Positions 23,092 to 33,639 of a DNA stretch of 64,000 nt are shown one piece after another. Below the pieces are notes generated by a model that did no database searches, had not been told where the DNA came from, and was given only the letters and a program-made list of their open reading frames with translations. How positions within the stretch are numbered: position 1 is the first letter of the stretch; each line of letters opens with the position of its first letter. Source of the stretch: Anomaloglossus baeobatrachus. Taxonomy: Eukaryota; Chordata; Amphibia; Anura; Aromobatidae. Both the position numbers and the translations under genes were made by a program. Location of the stretch: contig NC_134358.1 of assembly GCF_048569485.1 (NCBI RefSeq), forward strand, positions 245,248,964 through 245,312,963. The letters run 5' to 3'.

Positions 23092-24010
23092 CAATGCACC
23101 TGCCATTACCCCTCTCCACACACAATACAATGCACCCTCCTTTACCCCTCCCCACATACAATACAATGCACCACCCATCACCCCCTCCCCACACACAATA
23201 CAATGCACCACCCATCACCCCCTCCCCACACACAATACAATGCACCCCCCATTACCCCTCCACATACACACACACACACACACACACTACAAGGCACCTG
23301 CCATTACCCCTCTCCACACACAATACAATGCATCCTCCATTACCCCTCCCCACATACAATACAATGCACCACCCATCAACCCCTCCCCACACACAATACA
23401 ATGCACCACCCATCACCCCCTCCCCAAACATAATACAATGCACCACCCATCACCCCCTCCCATACACACACAATACAATGCACCACCCATCACCCCCTCT
23501 CCACACACAATACAATGCACCACTCATCACCCCCTCCCATACACACACACACAAATACAATACACCACCCATCACCCCCCCATACACACACACACACAAT
23601 ACAATGCACCACCCATCACCCACTCCCACACACACACACATACACACACACACATACAATACCCCTTACAGACACACTTATACAATACAATGCACCCTCC
23701 ATTACCCCATACACACACACACAATAAAATGCACCCTCCATTACCACTCTCCCCCACACACAATACAATGCACCCCCCATTACCCCCTCCCATACACACA
23801 CACGCGCGCAAAATACAATGCACCCCCCATTACCTCCTCCTATACACATATACACACACACACACACACAATAAAATGCACCCCCCATCACCCCCTACAG
23901 ACACACTCATACAATACAATGCACCCCCCATTACCCCCTCCCCAGACATAATACAATGCACCCCCAATCACCCCCTACAAACACACACACATGCACACAC
24001 AAAGTACACT
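22690..24010. repeat. C-rich / CA-rich minisatellite
   Basis: Degenerate units of the type CACACTGCC-TCT-AATATACC (22690-22890) pass into units of about 35-45 bp built on AATACAATGCACC, CATCACCCCCTCC and runs of CA (22975-24000). The plus strand has almost no G. The repeat creates long but meaningless His/Thr/Pro-rich open frames. Confidence 0.9.
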
Positions 24011-24159
24011 ACCCCATCACTGCATACTCCTGCCTCCCTCGGAATACAGTAACTACTCCTGCCTGTCACAAAGCTGTGTTCCTTCACAAATATTCCCCCA
24101 TTATGTGTCCTTAGCCCCTCCCCACTCATCTCCATTAATTAAACCTTTCATCTTCGTCT

Positions 24160-24270
24160 CCTCCATGGACTATAGGGACCGGCCCACTACAGGGACCGGC
24201 CTACTACAGGGAGCGGCCCATCTGGCATTTGCCAGAATTGCCCTATGGTCAGTCCGGGCCTGCTGACATC
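24160..24270. repeat. Short GGGACCGGCC tandem and possible hAT-type terminus
   Basis: Three copies of CTACAGGGACCGGCC-like sequence precede CCAGAATTGCCCTATGGTCAGTCCGGGCCTG. That block looks like a terminus of a dispersed amphibian non-autonomous element. The matching other end was not found. Confidence 0.35.
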
Positions 24271-24533
24271 AGTTGTGTGTTCTTGCAGTATTTTTTTGGT
24301 GGAGGGAGAACATAAATGTGCCTCTTTTTGCCATTAGTATACCTTGGCTGATTTGAACATTAAAGATGCATATTTTTATTTACTTTTTTACTATTTTTTT
24401 TCAAATATTGACATTTTTGTTAGCGATTTCCAAAAATTGTCACCGTATATTTTAGTATAACTTTATTTTAAAATATGTAATCTTTATTTTTTTTTTTGCA
24501 GCAAATGTGTTATGTGATGTTGTAACCTTCTAT

Positions 24534-24945
24534 TAGGCAGAGTTCACATGTTTAGTAGTTCGGTAATCATACGTTAGAACAGATCAGTTGTAAAAAAAGC
24601 TGTGCATACACAACTTTTTTTCAGTTTTGACAATATTGATTTTTGTAGAATCCGTTTTTTTAAAATAGGAGTCTATGTAAAACGGATCTGTTAGTAGATT
24701 GCTATTTAGCCATCCGTTTTTCTTTCAATTGTAAATGATCCCCCTTTTGTTTAATGGACCAGTTTCAAATGGAAGATAAATAATCAGGTAAAGGATCTGT
24801 TTTCCATAGACTCCAATGTTAAAAAAACAGATCCTGAAAAAAATCAAGATTTTCAAAACACATAAAAATAAGTTGTGTTTGCATAACTTCTTTGCCAATG
24901 GATCCTTTCTAAGGGTTAACTACTGAATATGTGAAGTCGGCCTAA
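24534..24945. mobile_element. Short inverted-repeat element
   Basis: The left end AGGCAGAGTTCACATGTTTA matches the reverse complement of the right end (AGGCCGACTTCACATATTCA) imperfectly over about 25 bp. Non-coding, with internal partial symmetry. Confidence 0.55.
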
Positions 24946-24949
24946 GGCC

Positions 24950-25605
24950 ATGTGCGCATGTTGCGTCCAGTACCTTACAGAAATTAACGCATCCTCTGGC
25001 AGAATTTGTCAATGTCAAATTTGGTTTTGACCACATAAAAGTAGGAAATACGCATACGTTTTTCTTGCATTTTTGCCGCGTTTTTACCGCGTTTTTCATG
25101 TATTTTCTGTGCTTAAAGACAGATGCGTTTTCAATACAAATACACTACTAAATAAAGTTGAAACATTCAAACACTATAAAAAAAAATGGAAAAAAATAAT
25201 AACAAATATCATGCTTTAAATCATACACAAAATAGCTAATTTTAATAAAAAGATTAATGTGATTTAATATTTATGTATAAAATAATGTTAAATTATTGTT
25301 TTTCTCTTTTTTTATAGTCGGGCTATATGTGTGTGAAAAAGATGTCATGACCTCGATATAATGTCAATAACTCATGCTTTGATTTTGTCAAAAAAGCATG
25401 CGTTTAACATCAAAAAAGCACGTAAAACGCTAGGAATTTGATTTAGGATGCGTTTTGATCATTATCATTGACTTTAATGTTAGCAAAATGCTGCCAAAAT
25501 GGCAAAAATAATTGATATGTTGCTTCTTCAAATGCAGAGATTGTGACAAATTTTAAGCAACTAAAATGCTGCGTTTTTAAAAGAATAGTGCGCACAACAA
25601 AGCCC
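24950..25605. mobile_element. Short inverted-repeat element with GCGTTTTT motifs
   Basis: Ends resemble each other in inverted orientation around TGTGCGCA (24958, 25588). The interior is AT-rich with repeated GCGTTTTT/AAAACGC motifs. No coding potential. Confidence 0.45.
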
Positions 25606-26064
25606 TATTTCCCATTAGACTTTGCCTGGAAATCAAAATGCATGCATTTTTGCATTAAAACGCTGCAGTCCTGAGAGATGGCCTGTCAGTAGTGATGAGC
25701 GAGCATGCTTGTCACTACTCGGTACTCGCACGAGTATCGCTGTACTCGGGCTGCTCGGCGGGGACCGAGTAATCTCGCGATACTCGTGCTGTACTCGTGG
25801 TCTTCATTTCTGCATGTTGGCGCTCTTTTGAGAGCCAGCCCTCATGCAGGGATTGGCTGGCAGACCACTGCAATGCCACAGCCCTGTTAGTTGTGGAATT
25901 GCAGTGATTGGCCGGCCTGCACAGCGTGACCGAGCCTTTATATCGGCCGGCGCGCTGTGCTGTGCTCACAGCTATCCAGACTGTCAGTGCAGGGAGAGTG
26001 TCGCTGATTCAGGGAAAGCTTTGCGGCCCTTTATAGCTTTTTCAGTTGCAGGGCTGCAAACAGT

Positions 26065-26275
26065 GTGACCAAAAGTCCTTCTCAGGACTATTCTAGTTGT
26101 ATACAGGCAGGCAGGGTATAGCCAGGTCGGAGTACAGTAGCAGAGTCCTTCTCAGGACTATTGTTGCTATATACAGGCAGGGTATAGCCAGGTCTGAATA
26201 CAGGCTAGTGACCAAAAGAGTCCTTGTCAGGACTATTGTACCAGTATACAGGCAGGCAGGCAGGCAGGGTAGTGG
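26065..26275 (+). repeat. Leader tandem repeat within the hAT element
   Basis: Three imperfect copies, about 65-90 bp apart, of AGTCCTT-TCAGGACTATT followed by TATACAGGCAGG-GGTATAGCCAGGTC. AGTCCT/AGGACT inside each copy can form a small hairpin. It lies between the left TIR and the transposase. Confidence 0.75.
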
Positions 26276-26533
26276 TGACCGTATACCAGCCTTCATCATA
26301 TCTGGGGCTGGTGTACACAGTGTAAAACAGTCCAGATAGTGTCTGACTTGTCTGTAATTGTCGCTCCCCAAAAAAACCTGTTAGGTTCTTATTGCGTCCG
26401 TGCTTGGTTTTTAAAACCGCACTTGTGTGCCTGTTGGTGGCAGCGTACAGGTGCACTTGTGTGCAATTTCCACAAACTTTGATATAACGCACAAGTAGTG
26501 AATATACACGTCAGCAGTGCACAGCATTGCAAA

Positions 26534-29500
26534 ATGCGCAAGGGCATTGGCAAGGAACAAGGAAGTGGACGTGATGGTGGTGCAGGCAGAGGCCGAGGTC
26601 GTGGGCAAGCTCTAATTTCGCCACAACAAAGGGCCACATCTAGTCGGTCGCACGTCCTGTCCCAAATTCTTGGGGACCGCAGCAGTACACCGCTCTTGAA
26701 CCAAGACCAGTGTCAACAGGTTGTTAGTTGGATAGCAGATAATGCTTCCAGTCAGATTGGCACCACCACAAACACTCTGTCTTCCACACGGTCAAGTGTC
26801 AGTAGCCGTGATACTGCACCGCACATTTCTGAACCTGATCCTCCTTCCTACCACCAGGCTGAGTACACGTCCTCCTCGGACATTAATGATCCCACACTTG
26901 GACACTCGGAAGAGCTGTTCACGTTTCCATTCACACATTCTGGCCTCTCGCCAGCTCATATTGAAGTGGGTCATGAGGAGATCGTCTGTACAGATAGCCA
27001 AATATTTGAGCAGCCACGTTCTCACGAAGTTGGCAACGTGTCCCAACAAGTGGTGGACGATGATGAGACACAATTGTCAGGAAGTCAGGAGGAGGAGCAG
27101 GGTGCGGAAGAGGAAGACGACGTGGTGGATGATCCAGTAACTGACCCAACCTGGCCGGAGGATATGCAGAGCGAGGACAGCAGTGCACAGGGGAAGGGAG
27201 GCGTAGCATCACAACAGGCAGTAAGAAGCAGGGTGGTGGCCCCAGGCAGAAGTCAGGCAACCGTTCCCCGGAACAACACGACGACACAAGGTGCCTGTAC
27301 AAATGTTAGGTCTTCCCGAGTCTGGCAGTTTTTTAAGTTGGATCCAGATGATTCAAAAAAGGCCATTTGCAACACCTGCCGTGCCAGCATCAGCAGGGGT
27401 ACCAAAACTAGCAGCCTGACCACCACCAGCATGATCAGGCACATGTCAGCCAAGCACCTGACTTTGTGGGAAGTACAACAGAGTCAAGGAGCAGTGCTTG
27501 CTGATGTCACTGCTACGTCTTCGCTGGTTGTGCATGCGAGCCAATCCTCTGTCCATGCTGCCTGCGAACAAGCCTCCTCCACTCCTGCACCTGCAGTTGC
27601 CTACGCAGAAAGAACACCATCATCAAGCACGTCCTTGTCCCAGCGCAGCGTTCAGTTATCCATTCAGCAAACCTTTGAACGCAGGCGCAAATACACTGCC
27701 AACACCCCACATGCCACAGTTCTAAATGCTAACATTTCGCGACTGCTTCCGCTGGAAATGTTGCCTTTTAGGCTGGTGGAGACAGAAGCATTCCGTGACC
27801 TGATGGCGGCAGCTGTCCCACGTTACTCGGTCCCCAGCCGCCACTATTTCTCCCGGTGTGCCGTCCCCACGTTGCATAACCACGTGTCACAAAACATCAC
27901 ACGTGCCCTGAACAACGCTGTTTCACCCAAGGTCCACCTAACCACAGACACGTGGACAAGTGCTTGTGGGCAAGGCCGCTACATCTCGTTGACGGCACAC
28001 TGGGTTAATATTGTGGAAGCTGGGACCCAGTCTGAGCGAGGGACGGAACACGTCCTTCCCACACCAAGGTTTGCAGGCCCTACCTCAGTCAGTGTTTCAC
28101 CCACACTCTACAGCTCCGGAATGTCATGCTCTTCAGCCTCCTCCTCCTCCTGCGCATCCTCATCCACTGTGCCCTCCACACCAGTCACAAGCTGGAAGCA
28201 CTGCAGCACTGCCTCGGCGAAGCGGCAACAGGCTGTGCTGAAGCTAATCTGCATAGGTGACAAACCCCACAATGCAGAAGAGCTGTGGACAGCTCTGAAA
28301 CAGCAGGCAGATCACTGGCTCACACCTCTGAACCTAAAGCCAGGAAAGGTCGTGTGTGACAATGGCCGGAACCTGGTGGTGGCTTTGAGGCGAGGCCAGC
28401 TGACACATGTTCCATGCGTGGCCCATGTGCTCAACCTCGTGGTTCAGCGGTTTATAAAGTCATACCCAGAGCTGTCTGATCTGCTGGTAAAAGTTCGCCG
28501 CCTGTCTGCACATTTTCGAAAGTCACCTACTGCTTCAGCCGGCCTTGCCGGCTTTCAGCGCCGTTTGCATCTTCCGGCTCACAGACTGGTGTGTGATGTC
28601 CCCACGCGTTGGAATTCAACTCTGCACATGTTGGTCAGGATATGTGAGCAGAAGAGGGCAGTTGTTGAGTACCTGCATCACCTAAGCCGTCGGGAAATGG
28701 GTCAAACTCCACACATAACACCTGAGGAGTGGAGATGGATGTCAGACCTATGTACCATCCTCCAAAACTTTGAGGACTCCACCAAGATGGTGAGTGGTGA
28801 TGACGCCATTATTAGCGTCACCATACCGCTACTCTGCCTTCTAAAACGGTCTCTGCTGAAAAACAAACATGATGCATTGCAGGCGGAGCGCGATGAGTTG
28901 CAGCAAGAAACAGTAGTGGGTGTGGGTGATAACACACAGCCCAGCCTCGTCTCATCACAACGTGCAGTGGAGGACTATGACGAGGAGGAGGATGAAGACA
29001 TGGAGCAACTCTCCGGCCAAATTGAGGATATGACATGCACACCAGTCATATCCTCGGTTCAGCGTGGCTGGCCAGAGGACAGGGTAGATGAGGAGGAGGA
29101 GGAGGAGGACAGCATGTTCAGTCATCTTGTTGGTCAGGCTACTGAAGTCCTGGCTGTTAAGAGTCTGGCGCACATGGCTGACTTTATGGTAAGCTGCCTG
29201 TCTCGTGACCCTCGCGTTAAGAACATCTTGGCCGACAATCATTACTGGTTGGTAACACTGTTAGACCCACGCTACAAGGAGAACTTTTTGTCTCTTATTC
29301 CCGTGGAGGAGAGGTCAACCAAAATGCAGCAGTTCCGGAAGGCCATACTCACGGAAGTAGGGAAAGCATTCCCCTCACAAAACGCTAGCGGCATAGGTCA
29401 GGAATCAGTGGACAACCGAGGCGTACAGCCGAGAGAGGCACAAGTCCAATCCGCCAGAGGTAGGGGAACAGTCTTTAAGATGTGGGACAGTTTTCTCAGC

Positions 29501-29866
29501 CCCTCACGTACCACAGCCCCTGAGGTGCGGGGTAGTGCCACAAGAAATCCTAAGTTTGCCCAGATGCTGAAGGAGTACCTTGCAGATCGAACAACTGTAC
29601 TCCGACATTCCTCTGTGCCTTACAATTATTGGGTATCCAAGCTGGACACGTGGCATGAATTGGCTCTCTACGCCTTGGAAGTCCTGGCCTGCCCTGCTGC
29701 TAGCGTTTTGTCAGAGCGTGTTTTTAGTGCCGCAGGTGGAATCATTACAGATAAAGGCACACGCCTGTCAACTGAAAATGCTGACAGGCTGACTCTGATC
29801 AAGATGAACAAGGGTTGGATTGGGCCAGACTTCACCACACCACCAGCAAATGAGAGCGGAATTTAA
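26534..29866 (+). CDS. hAT transposase with BED zinc finger
   Basis: An open frame of 1110 codons from ATG 26534 (the frame also opens 12 codons earlier, at 26498). I prefer 26534 because MRKGIGKEQGSGRDGG starts a typical basic N-terminus. Residues below are numbered from 26498. A Ser/Glu-rich N-terminal region (to ~270) precedes a BED zinc finger (~274-325: VWQFFKL, CNTC, HMSAKH). The hAT catalytic core follows, with TDTW (~480), CDNG (~618), CVAHVLNLVV, and TRWNST (~702). The C-terminal dimerisation block is ELALYALEVLACP then SERVFSAAGG (~1071). Thus both catalytic Asp, the conserved Trp and the Glu are present. It is longer than many hAT transposases (600-700 residues) because of low-complexity insertions (Ser-rich near 550, acidic near 830 and 865). 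It would bind the element's TIR region and carry out cut-and-paste transposition in the nucleus. Confidence 0.93.
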   Translation: MRKGIGKEQGSGRDGGAGRGRGRGQALISPQQRATSSRSHVLSQILGDRSSTPLLNQDQCQQVVSWIADNASSQIGTTTNTLSSTRSSVSSRDTAPHISEPDPPSYHQAEYTSSSDINDPTLGHSEELFTFPFTHSGLSPAHIEVGHEEIVCTDSQIFEQPRSHEVGNVSQQVVDDDETQLSGSQEEEQGAEEEDDVVDDPVTDPTWPEDMQSEDSSAQGKGGVASQQAVRSRVVAPGRSQATVPRNNTTTQGACTNVRSSRVWQFFKLDPDDSKKAICNTCRASISRGTKTSSLTTTSMIRHMSAKHLTLWEVQQSQGAVLADVTATSSLVVHASQSSVHAACEQASSTPAPAVAYAERTPSSSTSLSQRSVQLSIQQTFERRRKYTANTPHATVLNANISRLLPLEMLPFRLVETEAFRDLMAAAVPRYSVPSRHYFSRCAVPTLHNHVSQNITRALNNAVSPKVHLTTDTWTSACGQGRYISLTAHWVNIVEAGTQSERGTEHVLPTPRFAGPTSVSVSPTLYSSGMSCSSASSSSCASSSTVPSTPVTSWKHCSTASAKRQQAVLKLICIGDKPHNAEELWTALKQQADHWLTPLNLKPGKVVCDNGRNLVVALRRGQLTHVPCVAHVLNLVVQRFIKSYPELSDLLVKVRRLSAHFRKSPTASAGLAGFQRRLHLPAHRLVCDVPTRWNSTLHMLVRICEQKRAVVEYLHHLSRREMGQTPHITPEEWRWMSDLCTILQNFEDSTKMVSGDDAIISVTIPLLCLLKRSLLKNKHDALQAERDELQQETVVGVGDNTQPSLVSSQRAVEDYDEEEDEDMEQLSGQIEDMTCTPVISSVQRGWPEDRVDEEEEEEDSMFSHLVGQATEVLAVKSLAHMADFMVSCLSRDPRVKNILADNHYWLVTLLDPRYKENFLSLIPVEERSTKMQQFRKAILTEVGKAFPSQNASGIGQESVDNRGVQPREAQVQSARGRGTVFKMWDSFLSPSRTTAPEVRGSATRNPKFAQMLKEYLADRTTVLRHSSVPYNYWVSKLDTWHELALYALEVLACPAASVLSERVFSAAGGIITDKGTRLSTENADRLTLIKMNKGWIGPDFTTPPANESGI

Positions 29867-30084
29867 AGTTTGCCATGTACCTCCACTCACCCATGGGTAC
29901 ACACTTCTGGACTTTGGATAATCGCTGGACTGCTCCTCCTTCTCCTCATGCGCCACCATGATGATGACAGTTACAAATTGCAATACTTAGGCCTTTGTTT
30001 CAGGTATACCCCCAGTGGTAAATTTTTTCGCCCATTCTTTGCAGAATGGACATTACAACGACAGGAGACCCGCTCCTTTGCAAT

Positions 30085-32115
30085 GGGAACAATGTTTTGA
30101 GGCCCTCATGCACGTCTCTACCCAGGGACAACATGGAGCCTCCCAATTTTTGGCTGCCCTGCCTAAGGGCTATACTATAATACACCCACTTCCTTAAAAT
30201 GGACACTTAATGTTTTGAGGCCCTCATGCACGTCTCTACCCAGGGACAACGTGGAGCCTCCCAATTTTTGGCTGCCCTGCCTAAGGGCTATACTATAATA
30301 CACCCACTTCCTGACAATGGACACTTAATGTTTTGAGGCCCTCATGCACGTCTCTACCCAGGGACAACGTGGAGCCTCCCAATTTTTGGCTGCCCTGCCT
30401 AAGGGCTATACTATAATACACCCACTTCCTTAAAATGGACACTTAATGTTTTGAGGCCCTCATGCACGTCTCTACCCAGGGACAACATGGAGCCTCCCAA
30501 TTTTTGGCTGCCCTGCCTAAGGGCTATACTATAATACACCCACTTCCTTAAAATGGACACTTAATGTTTTGAGGCCCTCATGCACGTCTCTACCCAGGGA
30601 CAATGTGGAGCCTCCCAATTTTTGGCTGCCCTGCCTAAGGGCTATACTATAATACACCCACTTCCTGACAATGGACACTTAATGTTTTGAGGCCCTCATG
30701 CACGTCTCTACCCAGGGACAACGTGGAGCCTCCCAATTTTTGGCTGCCCTGCCTAAGGGCTATACTATAATACACCCACTTCCTTAAAATGGACACTTAA
30801 TGTTTTGAGGCCCTCATGCACGTCTCTACCCAGGGACAACATGGAGCCTCCCAATTTTTGGCTGCCCTGCCTAAGGGCTATACTATAATACACCCACTTC
30901 CTTAAAATGGACACTTAATGTTTTGAGGCCCTCATGCACGTCTCTACCCAGGGACAATGTGGAGCCTCCCAATTTTTGGCTGCCCTGGCAAAGGGCTATA
31001 CTGAAATAGACCCACTTCCTTACAATGGGCACTTCAGGTTTACAGGCCATCATGCACGTCTCTATCCAGGGACAATGTGGAGCCTCCCAATTTTTGGCTG
31101 CCCTGGCAAAGGGCTATACTGAAATAGACCCACTTCCTTACAATGGGCACTTCAGGTTTACAGGCCATCATGCACGTCTCTATCCAGGGACAATGTGGAG
31201 CCTCCCAATTTTTGGCTGCCCTGGCAAAGGGCTATACTGAAATAGACCCACTTCCTTACAATGGGCACTTCAGGTTTACAGGCCATCATGCACGTCTCTA
31301 TCCAGGGACAATGTGGAGCCTCCCAATTTTTGGCTGCCCTGGCAAAGGGCTATACTGAAATAGACCCACTTCCTTCCAATGGGCACTTCAGGTTTACAGG
31401 CCCTCATGCACGTCTCTATCCAGGGACAACGTGGAGCCTCCCAATTTTTGGCTGCCCTGCCTAAGGGCTATACTATAATACACCCACTTCCTTACAATGG
31501 GCACTTCAGGTTTACAGGCCCTCATGCACGTCTCTATCCAGGGACAACGTGGAGCCTCCCAATTTTTGGCTGCCCTGCCTAAGGGCTATACTATAATACA
31601 CCCACTTCCTTCCAATGGGCACTTCAGGTTTACAGGCCCTCATGCACGTCTCTATCCAGGGACAACGTGGAGCCTCCCAATTGTTGGCTGCGCTGCCTAA
31701 GGGCTATACTATAATACACCCACTTCCTTCCAATGGGCACTTCAGGTTTACAGGCCCTCATGCACGTCTCTATCCAGGGACAACGTGGAGCCTCCCAATT
31801 TTTGGCTGCCCTGCCTAAGGGCTATACTATAATACACCCACTTCCTTCCAATGGGCACTTCAGGTTTACAGGCCCTCATGCACGTCTCTATCCAGGGACA
31901 ACGTGGAGCCTCCCAATTTTTGGCTGCCCTGCCTAAGGGCTATACTATAATACACCCACTTCCTTCCAATGGGCACTTCAGGTTTACAGGCCCTCATGCA
32001 CGTCTCTATCCAGGGACAACGTGGAGCCTCCCAATTTTTGGCTGCCCTGCCTAAGGGCTATACTATAATACACCCACTTCCTGACAATGGACACTTAATG
32101 TTTTGAGGCCCTCAT
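30085..32115 (+). repeat. 118-bp satellite array inside the hAT element
   Basis: About 17 head-to-tail copies of a 118-bp unit containing CTCATGCACGTCTCTA, GGGACAA-GTGGAGCCTCCC, TTTTTGGCTGCCC and GGGCTATACT. Two subtypes occur in blocks. The first copies have TTTTGAGGCC…AATGGACACTTAATG and later ones TTTACAGGCC…AATGGGCACTTCAGG, and the first type returns at the right edge. A degraded unit continues to ~32270. Repeated ~67-codon frames in the array are artefacts. Confidence 0.95.
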
Positions 32116-33053
32116 GCACGTCTGTATGCAGGGGCATTGGTGAACCTCACAATTTTGGACTGCCCTGGCAAAGGAAAATACTACAAAGACTCACTTCCTC
32201 AAAATGGGCACATTAGACTCAAGAGGCCTTCATGTACGTCTCTTCTCAGGGACATCGGAGTGCCACACAATGTTTTCACGTAAAATCTTTCATGTATTAA
32301 TCTCAAAAAGTAACATACACCAGCTCTATCTCACTATTGGGTATGTGCCCTTAACATTTCCGCCATGAAAAATCATTTTGGGGTCATTTTGGAAGGTTTT
32401 CTGGTGAGTCCGTAAAAATGGCGTGAAACGCGGACAAAATTGTTCACAGCTGTGACTTTTCAGTGATAAATGCTTCAAGGGGTCTTCCCCATGCTGTTGC
32501 CATGTCATTTGAGCACTCTTCTGAGACTTTTGTGCCATTTTTAGGGTTTCTCCATGCTGCCGGGGGGTCATTTCACAAAAATACTCGGGTCTCCCATAGG
32601 ATAACATTGGGCTCGTTGCTCGGCCCGAGTACACGAGTATCTTGGGAGGCTCGGCCCGAGCTTCGAGCACCCGAGCTTTTTAGTACTCGCTCATCACTAC
32701 CTGTCAGCTCTCCTGACAGGTCTGTTTTGCACAAGTTAAGGTTGTGCAAAAATATTGCGACTTTTCAGTGTTGACACCAGTTTTCTGGCATAAACACTTT
32801 TATTGAATAGGTGCTGTAGTTTTATAATATAGGTGGAAAGCTGTAGGCAATTATTTGCTGTCTTATTGGCAATTTGTTAATTTTGTACCTGGTACCGCAT
32901 CACAGCTTTATAATAAACAACAGAAGAGGTCTACTCATAAAATATCACATACAAAACACACATTTATCAATCCATAAGTTCTGAAGAAAAAGTATTTTAA
33001 TTATTTTAGAATATAAATAAAATATGCCAAAAAACTGCAAAGGGAACGTATGT

Positions 33054-33059
33054 TTATTA
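33054..33059 (-). terminator. Candidate polyadenylation signal of the collagen gene
   Basis: AATAAA on the minus strand, about 395 bp after the stop codon. Other AATAAA-like sites lie further left (e.g. near 32798), so the real 3' end is uncertain. 32708-33451 otherwise holds only AT-rich DNA consistent with a 3' untranslated region. Confidence 0.35.
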
Positions 33060-33451
33060 ATTAGGTACCTGAACTTTCTTGCCACATACACAAAAATGTT
33101 ATTCTGTATATATCACCACTTGAAACACAAAGTTGAATTCATGACTGTTGAACAAAACAGCTAAATACTATTTTGAAAAGTTCTGGAATATGTCATCTTC
33201 ATGTTGAATCATCTTCATGTATCTCACGATTTAGGATGGAGGAGTGTTTCGGTACAATTTGGTAGATGACACATTTGAGAACAGCAGATGTATAGACACT
33301 AGGATTGTTTCTGTGGTTTCACTATCTTCTTGATTAATCTGCATGTCCATTATCCTTATAGGTCATTTTTGCACAGATCCATCCATTTTACCACATAAGG
33401 GGAGAACAAGCACCCGTTCATTGTCCTGTTCTGTGTCAGTCAGACATTTAC

Positions 33452-33639
33452 TCAAAATGGCTTCAGCCCCTGCTCATTCAGCATTGATGGAGCATTAATG
33501 CTACAGTCCCGGGCTTCACAGAATCCTGGAACCCCAGCAAAGCCTGGTCTCCCCTGCTGGCCTTGGGGACCGCTATCTCCAGGAGGTCCTTCTGGTCCAG
33601 GTTGTCCATCCTTGGCAACTCCTGGGTATCCTGGATAAC
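33452..33639 (-). CDS. FACIT-like collagen, last coding exon (end of triple helix and C-terminus)
   Basis: The minus strand reads ATAG|GTTATCC at the acceptor, then Gly-X-Y repeats ([20 protein letters not shown] and onward) and a C-terminal tail. The helix ends GFCEARDC, a Gly-X-Cys-X4-Cys motif characteristic of FACIT collagens at the COL1/NC1 border, where it forms inter-chain disulphides. A 19-residue tail ending GLKPF and a TGA (33452-33454) follow. One imperfection in the Gly-X-Y register (GVAKDG) matches the kind of COL1 interruption seen in collagen IX-type chains. Phase 1 joins the upstream exon. The tail does not match any FACIT C-terminus I remember (e.g. collagen IX alpha-1), so the paralogue is left open. 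Confidence 0.85.

Larger units (their letters stand above)
25690..32699 (+). mobile_element. hAT DNA transposon, structurally complete
   Basis: A 7010-bp element with perfect 14-bp terminal inverted repeats TAGTGATGAGCGAG (25690-25703 and 32686-32699 inverted). It is flanked by an exact 8-bp target duplication CCTGTCAG (25682-25689 and 32700-32707), the hAT hallmark. Both subterminal regions are crowded with ACTCG/CGAGT motifs, which are plausible transposase-binding sites. Inside are an ~85-bp leader repeat, one long transposase frame on the plus strand and a 118-bp satellite. Intact ends, intact duplication and an open transposase together suggest recent autonomous activity. Confidence 0.95.

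Noticed and set aside
22906-24052. His/Thr/Pro-rich open frames of 175-320 codons
   Set aside because: Produced by the CA/C-rich tandem repeat in overlapping frames.
30934-32054. Series of near-identical 62-71 codon frames
   Set aside because: One per 118-bp satellite unit. No start context and no conservation beyond the DNA repeat.
30085-32115. CRISPR-like regular array
   Set aside because: Units are contiguous 118-bp copies with no unique spacers, within a eukaryotic hAT element. It is a satellite.
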